Assembly: GCA_004352715.1 (NCBI GenBank)
Contig: SCFE01000026.1
Location: 161,088-225,087, forward strand
Source: Hofstenia miamia
Taxonomy: Eukaryota > Xenacoelomorpha > Acoela
DNA length: 64,000 bases
Direction: 5' to 3'
Part shown: in pieces, positions 57,679-64,000 of the stretch
Layout of the letters: each line of letters opens with the position of its first letter
Position numbering within the stretch: the stretch's first letter is position 1
The notes under the pieces: model-generated
Seen by the model: the letters and a program-made list of their open reading frames with translations, nothing else
What the model was told of the DNA's origin: nothing
The model's database searches: none
Program-made: the position numbers and the translations under genes

Positions 57679-58459
57679 CAGCACGCCCTCATCAGCTTGC
57701 ATTAATTGCACTAGTGCATCTGCCCATTTTATCAGTTTCAGCTTGCAAATCATTCCAGTATATATTTGTGAAGTCAACTTGTTTTGTCAACTTTTGTTAT
57801 GACATCTGCATACATGAACAATCTAGATTCTCTAATCTATTGCAAGATCATGGTTACTTCTCTTAGCTTGTTCATTTGTTTCTGTAAATATTTGGTAAAA
57901 ATTCCTTTTAGACTGATCATTGGGGTCATCTTTACACCCACTCTACTTGTGTGAGCTATTTCTTGATGAATGCTTGTGTTTGGGTAGAATAATTGAAATG
58001 CCTTCAATAGACTCTATGTATTAGCTACATCCTTATAGAAAAAACTTATGTTTAGATGTACTTCCTCTTCAGTTATTTCATCTGGGTTATTTTTGATCAT
58101 CCCTATCATTGTTGCTATTTCAACTCTTTTGGACATCACAAAATATCTGTATTCCTTATTCCATATATCCAGCCAAACAATATCATTGACCACTTTTATG
58201 CTTCTTTTTCAATCTCTTCTCTCAATTTTTTGCAATTTTTTCAAATTGTTTCTCCTTCTTTGTATAGATCATATGGTGTAATGTTCCCCTTCTATGAATG
58301 TTATTTCTCTATTATTGTTTTTGACTATTGTTTCTCTTGATTTCTTGTAAACTTCTCTATATATGATGGCTCTGGCTTTGATACACTTTTTTCTTATGAT
58401 ATTCTCTATCTAGGCATAATCATTGGTATAAAAAATTTTTCTGGCAGTGTGCATTTTAG
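57679..58459 (-). pseudogene. Third-ORF C-terminal remnant, inverted copy of 8280-9078
   Basis: The reverse complement of 8280-9078 with few differences: FYPNTSIHQEIAHTSRVGV-like near 57960, then a KLIKWADALVQLMQADEG-like end near 57690. Unlike the 8280 copy it continues to the true ORF end and a purine tract 'gatgagggcg'. An LTR is inserted at 58460 at the same base as the solo LTR at 8279. Confidence 0.7.
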
Positions 58460-59067
58460 TGTGGCATAATCCATCAGAAGTCATGTTTGGTCAAAATGAG
58501 AGAATGAATTGAAGTAACTTAGACTAAAATTGTAATATTGATTAAATTGTACAACACATGATTATGATAGCTTATTAAATCTGTAAAATGTTTGAAGCAG
58601 TTTGGTATTTAAATTTACTCAGTAGTATTTGGCAAACATCAAGTTGAGGAAACAATATACACTAATTAATGCTGACATTGTGTAATTAAGGCAGAACTTA
58701 AAACGCAAGGGAAAATTGTAAACATGCTTCAATCAACAGGTACTAGCCAAGTATTTGATTATTTACTGAAATGTGCTATAAATATACAATGATTGTTAGA
58801 ATTATTGATGAACAAATTTTATGGGATTCACTTCTTTACTTTCTGTCAGGTTTTTTAATATTTCATAGAAAGCTAAAAGTTCAAGCACTAGAGTAATTGT
58901 AAGGTGGTCCCCAAATACAATTATAGGAATTCTGGAGCTGCCTCACAATTGGACTGTCAACTGGTTTATGAATTACTTTTATTGCTGACTGCATTGATTG
59001 TTTACATGTATGAAAGGCTGGCATGTACTATTTTATATGTAAGGATATTATATGTAAGGAATGATAA
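58460..59067 (+). repeat. Solo LTR copy, family 2, truncated by element F
   Basis: TGTGGCATAATCCATCAGAAG is the reverse complement of the end of the LTR at 7234-8279, and the flank (ttag) is the same. It is therefore the same insertion event duplicated in inverse orientation. It is cut at 59067 by the LTR of element F. Confidence 0.75.
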
Positions 59068-59930
59068 TGTAGCATCATCCACATAAACCTCAAACAAGCT
59101 GCAAAATGTTGAGCAGAAGGGATTAAGATCAAAGAAAAGATGATTAAAAATATTGTAATCAAATCAATTAGAATTATTTAAGATTTATTTGTATTATGCA
59201 ACTAAGAAAAATATGTGTCAAAAAAGAGATATTTGTATCTGTTGATAAACATACTTTTTGACTAATGACGCTTTCATTATTTTCAGCCACCATCTTGGCA
59301 GAAGTTTAAATTTGAATTGACAGGTACTTCTGTTGGATTTGCTATAAATAGATTAAAAACCATTGCAAGAGTTTGATAAAGAATTTTATTTGAAATTCTT
59401 ACATTTGTTTCTATGTTAACGGTTTGATTATATAATACGATGTAGAGCTAATCAAGCAGTGTTTAGTAGTGGTCTGGATCCATCACAAGAATTATTCTAG
59501 GGTCTCTGTGCATGATCACAAAAGTGCACTTAGGTTAGGTGTTGGGGTTTTCTCTCAATTAGCCAACTAGCATTTCATTTCTACATGTATTAAATAATTA
59601 ATTGTCAGCAAATGTTTGGATAACCAAAACATAGGAAATGTATTAATGTTATTTTAGATCCAAATTAATGACCCATAAATGGCCAATAAAGTGACTGTAC
59701 ATGTAGTAAATTATAAATGTAGGTTAGGAAGTTGTTCGAATGAAATACATTTAAATAAGCCAATATATTTTGGTAATGGCTACATGTAATATTTAATGAA
59801 CAACTAGTAACAATACTGGATGCAAATAGAAGAAACACTTTTACAAAATAGAGTTTAAGTCGAGTTGTGCCATGCCTTGAGTATACACTGAGCTAGGATA
59901 GGGTACACATAAACTATATCAATAAAAGCT
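59068..59930 (+). repeat. 5' LTR of element F, family 1, 3' end missing
   Basis: TGTAGCATCATCCACATAAAC start, TATAAATA at 59343-59350, 'gtgcacttaggttagg' near 59520. It stops at 'gggtacacataaactatatcaat' without the usual GATGTTACA end, then passes into leader sequence. The deletion removes the LTR end and primer-binding site. Confidence 0.7.
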
Positions 59931-60079
59931 ACAAGTAAAAGTAGAAAAAGCAACAGACAGTTACATGAAAAACCAATTAGTTAATGGAGAGAGATACCTG
60001 AAACCTAACAAAGCACTTCACTAGGATCCCGGAATCACGATCAAAAGGATGAATTACAACTACAAACAAGAAAGAAAAA

Positions 60080-61708
60080 ATGACAATCAGAAAAAAAGGA
60101 AGCGCAAAGAAAACTACAATTGGGGCAGTAACTCCCAGAACTATACGATCATCGCCATATTTTGGTGAAAATTCAGCCACAGATACAGAATTACAATCCA
60201 TTATTTCACCCCCAGAAACGAACTCCCTAGATACCAACAAACCGGAAATACTTGACATGTTAAGGAAGAGTCAAGAAAATAAGACACTCCTAAAACAGCA
60301 AATTGAACAATTGACTAACAAAGTCAAGGAGATGGAATGGCAAAGTGAAAAAATATTAACTGAGATCAGATTGAACATAGAAATGCGGCTAGATGAACAA
60401 AGCCAATTATTTCAAAACAAGATCAAATCTCTTACTCACCAACTATAAGAATCTAATAAAAGGTTTCTAGAACAAAATCAACAATGGCAAGAGAGAAATC
60501 AAGAGTTGGAGAGGACAAACAGACAATTAATCAAGGACAACAATATACAGGCGGGAGAACTAGAACAGTTGAAAGACAAATTAAGATTGCTGCAACTAAC
60601 AGAAGAGGAAAACAGGAGAAGTATGCAAATGCATGAAATAGAATTTCATTCCAAAAAGGAAAGCAAACTGCAATCATTGCCAATGCTTACCCAAAAAGAA
60701 GTGACATAAGAAGAATCAGATGAAGATTCAGACTTTGAGAAACAGAAAATCATAAACAAAATCACAAAAGCAGTAATTATGCAACTGCAAGAGGAGGATG
60801 CCTTAAGAAATCACAAGAAACCGAAATATGAGGACTCAATCTTACCGCAATCAACAGGCAGTGACATGATACCTTGCAAAGCAACACTACCCAAATTCAA
60901 TGGAAGGGTAGATGGTTAAAATTCCAAATTTGCAGAATGGCTACAGATGTTTGAATTGACAATAGTGGAACAAAAAGTGAGCCAACAGGCAGCAGTGGCA
61001 AGACTCCCATTATACTTAAGCGGGGCGGCTTCCCAACACTAATTGCTCCTGGATGCAGAGACAAAAAGAAATTTCCAACTACTAATCATAGATTTTATGA
61101 ACTACTAAAAAAACGAGAGTTTTAGAAATCAATACCAAATTATTCTGAATGCGATGAAAATGAAAAAAACCAATGACATTCAAAATTACATGCAACAAGT
61201 TGAATGACTGTTAATGCTCAGCTCAAGAGAAAACAGATATTTGAAATACAACTTGTTTTCACATATTTGCAAGGGGATGTCTGAAAGCATCAGAACGTAG
61301 TTCTAAATCAAATGTGATGTTTATGATAAGCTGGAAGGAATGATCAGAAAGGCGGTTTACATACAAGCAACCATCAAAAACAACACCTGAATATACAAGA
61401 AAGCCACATGGAATAGATATGGAATAACTTGGAGAAACAATCTCAAGCCACACATCCCCAGCAAAGCTTATACTGAAACTAAACAAGAAAAGATAATAGT
61501 GAAGGGAAAAGATGGCAGGACTAGGAAAGTGAAGGAGAAAGATGTCAAATGTTACAGTTGTGGACAAAAGGATCACAAAAAACCAGACTGCCCAAAACAA
61601 ATAAATGTGATTGGGGATGAAGAGGCCTATTATGATGAAGAAGATGTACTACAAGCAGAAGACGAAATTGATGAAACACTGCCAACCAACAAGGAGTCAG
61701 AAAACTAA
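60080..61708 (+). pseudogene. Element F gag, single frame, about 543 codons
   Basis: One frame runs from ATG 60080 to TAA 61706-61708 with no frameshift but about nine in-frame stops (e.g. 60446, 60707, 60917). The N-terminal third is a long coiled coil (EQLTNKVKEMEWQSEKILTE, then ELEQLKDKLRLLQL), apparently gag-specific in this family. The capsid core has ATLPKFNGRVDG, EWLQMFELTI and RLPLYLSGAASQH. The knuckle CYSCGQKDHKKPDC (CX2CX4HX4C) is at about 61553-61593, followed by an acidic tail (DEEAYYDEEDVLQAEDEIDE). The absence of indels suggests a younger copy than A or D. Confidence 0.8.
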
Positions 61709-62214
61709 GTAGAGTGCTGACTCATGACAACCGTGCATCAATAATGATCCTGACAAACCTTGACATGATGAATATGATAATGATAGCTATTAATGGAGTA
61801 ATGATGAAAGCGACAATCAATACAGGAGCAGCAACGTCCATAATCACTGATGAATGCGCCACAAAGCTAGGATTCAAATGGAAGGACCTGAATAGTTGCA
61901 ATAAGAGACTAATCAATGCATCAGGGGATTATATCAATATGAAAGGAATGATAAATGTAGCACAAATGAGGATCGTGAACACGACATTCAAACAACCTTT
62001 GGTGGTAGTAGATACTCACAATAATTTGCTGCCATACGAAGTCATATTGGGAAACAACTTTTTGACAAAAAATGGATGCGTCATTAACTATACTAACAAA
62101 ACCATAAAGGTAAAAGAAGAAGAAATGGAGATAGAAGAAGAACAAGAGAAGAAGAAGACAATTACATTTCAACTGCAAGTAGACATCCACCAACAGCCAC
62201 ATAAATGGAAGTAA
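61672..62214 (+). CDS. Element F protease
   Basis: Open across its length, from frame opening 61672 or ATG 61714. IAINGVMMKATINTGAATSI has NTG where B and the 30475 fragment have DTG, so the catalytic Asp is replaced by Asn. NASGDYINMKGM and LPYEVILGNNFLTKNGCVIN follow, then a charged Glu-rich tail. The fold is intact but the Asp-to-Asn change should inactivate it. It starts 6 nt after gag ends or by frameshift. Confidence 0.75.
61699..61705 (+). promoter_or_regulatory. Possible -1 frameshift site, gag to protease (element F)
   Basis: A GAA AAC sits in the gag frame directly before TAA (61706-61708). The protease frame is -1 relative to gag and open from 61672. The AAC codon before the stop is shared with element B's T TTA AAC. 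The heptamer itself is not a canonical slippery sequence, so mutation or another mechanism is possible. Confidence 0.35.
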
Positions 62215-62216
62215 AT

Positions 62217-62870
62217 GCGACATTCTCAAAGAGAAGATAGTGTTCTTGGAAGAACAATAGAAAAAGGCAGAATATGTATGAAAGACAATGCTAGAGAAAT
62301 GATCTGAAAGATGGAGAAACCAAACAATAAAAAAGATATACAGAGAATTATGGGATTCTTCAATTATTATGAAACTTTTATTCCAAATATAGCTGGCAAG
62401 ATGGTGAAGATGACCAGGTTAAAGAGAAAATCGGTGCCATTCATATAGACTTGGCAGGAGCAGGAGGAACTAGACAACATCAAAGAACAACTGGAGAAAT
62501 TACCCTCCCTCAACACACCAGATTACAACTAACAATTCATACTGGATTGTTATGCAAGCAAATTGGCAATCAGAGCAACATTGGGACAAATTAAGAAAAG
62601 AGGTGCCCATTCATTTTTTAGTCGCAAATTGAGAGCAAGCGAGGAGAACTACGGCTCTACTAAGGTAGAAATGCTTGCACTGATCAAAAGCATTAAGAAA
62701 TTTCGACACTTCCTCATTGGTAGAGAGTTTAGAGTATGAACAGAATAGTTTCATGGTGGATTGAATACCTAAACAAATTCACATTTATGATAGAACATAG
62801 GAAAGGCACACTGCATAACAATGCGGATTTTCTGGACATCATTACCAGAATACCAGAGAGATACAGCAAA
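62217..62870 (+). pseudogene. Element F RT thumb and RNase H (palm deleted)
   Basis: Protease is followed within a few bases by VLGRTIEKGRICMKDNAREM, an RT segment downstream of the YXDD box. The fingers and palm are thus missing; this breakpoint differs from that of A and D. KDIQRIMGFFNYYETF follows, then the RNase H start ILDCYASKLAIRATLGQ (NCDAS in A), in which the catalytic Asp is Tyr. Stops at 62308, 62449 and 62530. Confidence 0.7.
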
Positions 62871-64000
62871 AATAGATGGCGAAAAGAAGCAATTCCAGTT
62901 CTTGCCACACACTGAGTATGAAGGACTACCAGAGATAAACATGGATAAAAAAGGCCAAGCAGTACTACTGATACTGATGAAGGAAGAGATATCTGAACAA
63001 GAGATAGTGGACAAACAAAGAGATGACATAATCCTCAGTGAAATAATAAAAAATATCAAGGAACCCGAGACAACACTATCCAAGATAACAGCAGTATATT
63101 ACAAACACTATAAATGGAAAATCAATAGGAATGGGCTATTATACATTGAAGCTGGTAACAATAGGATTTTGATCCCTGACTATTTCAAAAGAGAACTAAT
63201 ATGAAAAATACATGAGAAAGGTCATTTGGGAATTACACAGACAGAGAAAACATTCAATGCAAGATTCATAACAACAGCCATGAGGAAAGTAATTGAGGAC
63301 ATCATTAATAAGTGCACTACATGCCTCCTCAATAATAAGCAGCACTTCCCAAAACAAAGAGCACCACTAGAGAAAATTATCACGACTCAACCTAATGAAA
63401 TAGTCCACATAGACTTAGAAATGTTATCAAAGGATGCAGAAGGCTATCAATATCTACTTGTGATGGTAGACAATTTTACCAAGTATGCAAGGATAATCCC
63501 AATACAGAATACCACGGCAGAAACCACAGCAGAGATAGTTTTAAAAGAATGGATGCTGTGACTGGGATCAATGAAAATGATAATAACAGATAAGGGGCCC
63601 CAATTCGAGAGTGGACTTTTCCAGGAAATGGCAAAGTTCCTAGAATTTGCAAGTGAATGGCCAACCGCATATCATCCACAGGTTAATGGAGCAGTGGAGC
63701 AAATCAATCAAACATTAATCAAGCTAATCAGAGTAGCAACAATGAGGATAGGAAGAAGCAAATGGAGGGAGGTCATTGAGATGATTGAATACTATTATAA
63801 CACCTTGGTGCACGCAACAACTGGAGTCTCATCATTCAAGGCAATGTTCAGGAAAAGAAGTGGCGACCCCACTTTCAATGCAATACACCAACTACAGTGG
63901 AAAGTTGGACAATGCATACGTACAGCAACTGAAAGACCAAATTACAGGGATTCACGAAATGATTTGTCACAATATAAAAAAATCAGCAGTGACACAGCAA
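62871..64000 (+). pseudogene. Element F integrase, cut by window end
   Basis: A linker (LPEINMDKKGQAVLLI) leads to the zinc domain HEKGHLGITQTEKTFNARF with CTTC, an intact HHCC. The core has IVHIDLEMLSKDAEGYQYLL with the first Asp, ITDKGPQFESGLFQ with the second, and YHPQVNGAVEQINQT with the Glu, so all three acids are present. Lesions: TGA at 63202 and at 63559, and a frame change near 63850. It is the best integrase core in the window. Confidence 0.8.

Larger units (their letters stand above)
59068..64000 (+). mobile_element. Element F: Ty3/gypsy element, 3' part beyond the window
   Basis: LTR (59068 to about 59930, its 3' end and primer-binding site missing), leader, gag (60080-61708), protease (61672-62214), RT thumb and RNase H (62217-62870), integrase (62871 to window end). 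RT fingers and palm are deleted at about 62216. It inserted into the solo LTR copy to its left. Gag and protease are better preserved than in A and D. Confidence 0.8.

Noticed and set aside
60080-61708. In-frame TAA at several positions where homologues have Tyr, hinting at a reassigned stop codon
   Set aside because: Other stops in the same copies replace Arg, Gln, Gly or Glu codons, and frameshifts and catalytic changes accompany them. This is ordinary decay, not a variant genetic code.
1-64000. CRISPR arrays, bacterial genes, tRNA or rRNA genes
   Set aside because: No regularly spaced identical repeats with unique spacers, no operon-like gene packing, and no tRNA cloverleaf or conserved rRNA segment recognised by eye. 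A tRNA or rRNA scan would settle small RNAs.

Overview
The window looks like AT-rich nuclear DNA from an animal, most likely an invertebrate. The reasons are spliced mini-exons with AG/GT borders, Ty3/gypsy-type LTR retroelements nested in one another, a decayed Tc1/mariner transposon, and no operons, ribosome binding sites or bacterial genes. I cannot name the species. It is a scaffold with sized gaps (858-912, 3908-4065, 32509-33508) and single-n joins (21683, 29843, 31099, 46982). Several gaps are flanked by near-identical sequence that is probably an assembly duplication.

Layout. 1-6.4 kb: an LTR end, a Tc1 fragment and host block 'U' with a mini-exon, followed by several LTRs. 6.4-9.1 kb: third-ORF remnants (+) split by a solo LTR (-). 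9.1-14.8 kb: element A (-). 14.8-23.1 kb: host blocks with mini-exons, a Tc1 copy and an unrelated LTR. 23.1-27.05 kb: an LTR, a gag start, and an integrase fragment (-) split by a solo LTR. 27.05-28.7 kb: another U block. 28.7-32.5 kb: an LTR (-), a protease fragment, a promoter-like patch and element E (-), which has the best preserved third ORF. 33.5-55.5 kb: element D (+), interrupted by a small TIR transposon at 36744-37518 and by the large element B at 39798-53270. 55.5-57.7 kb: an inverted U block and an LTR remnant. 57.7-59.07 kb: an inverted copy of the 7.7-9.1 kb arrangement. 59.07-64 kb: element F (+), cut by the window end.

The retroelements share one plan: LTR (TG..CA, TATAAATA), a primer-binding site starting TGG, gag (coiled coil, capsid-like core, CX2CX4HX4C knuckle), protease, RT/RNase H, integrase with a GPF motif, then a long third ORF of unknown family, a polypurine tract and the LTR. 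The third ORF is over 1000 codons. It starts with a repeated QLKG-type motif, shows no signal peptide or membrane segment, and uses a stop codon that lies inside the first bases of the 3' LTR. It is the best candidate here for an undescribed feature.

No copy is intact. B has an altered RT catalytic motif and an altered integrase residue. A and D share one internal deletion and look like copies of a non-autonomous derivative. F has lost the RT palm. The only host coding signal I can support is a set of three 54-63 nt symmetric-phase mini-exons in duplicated intron blocks.
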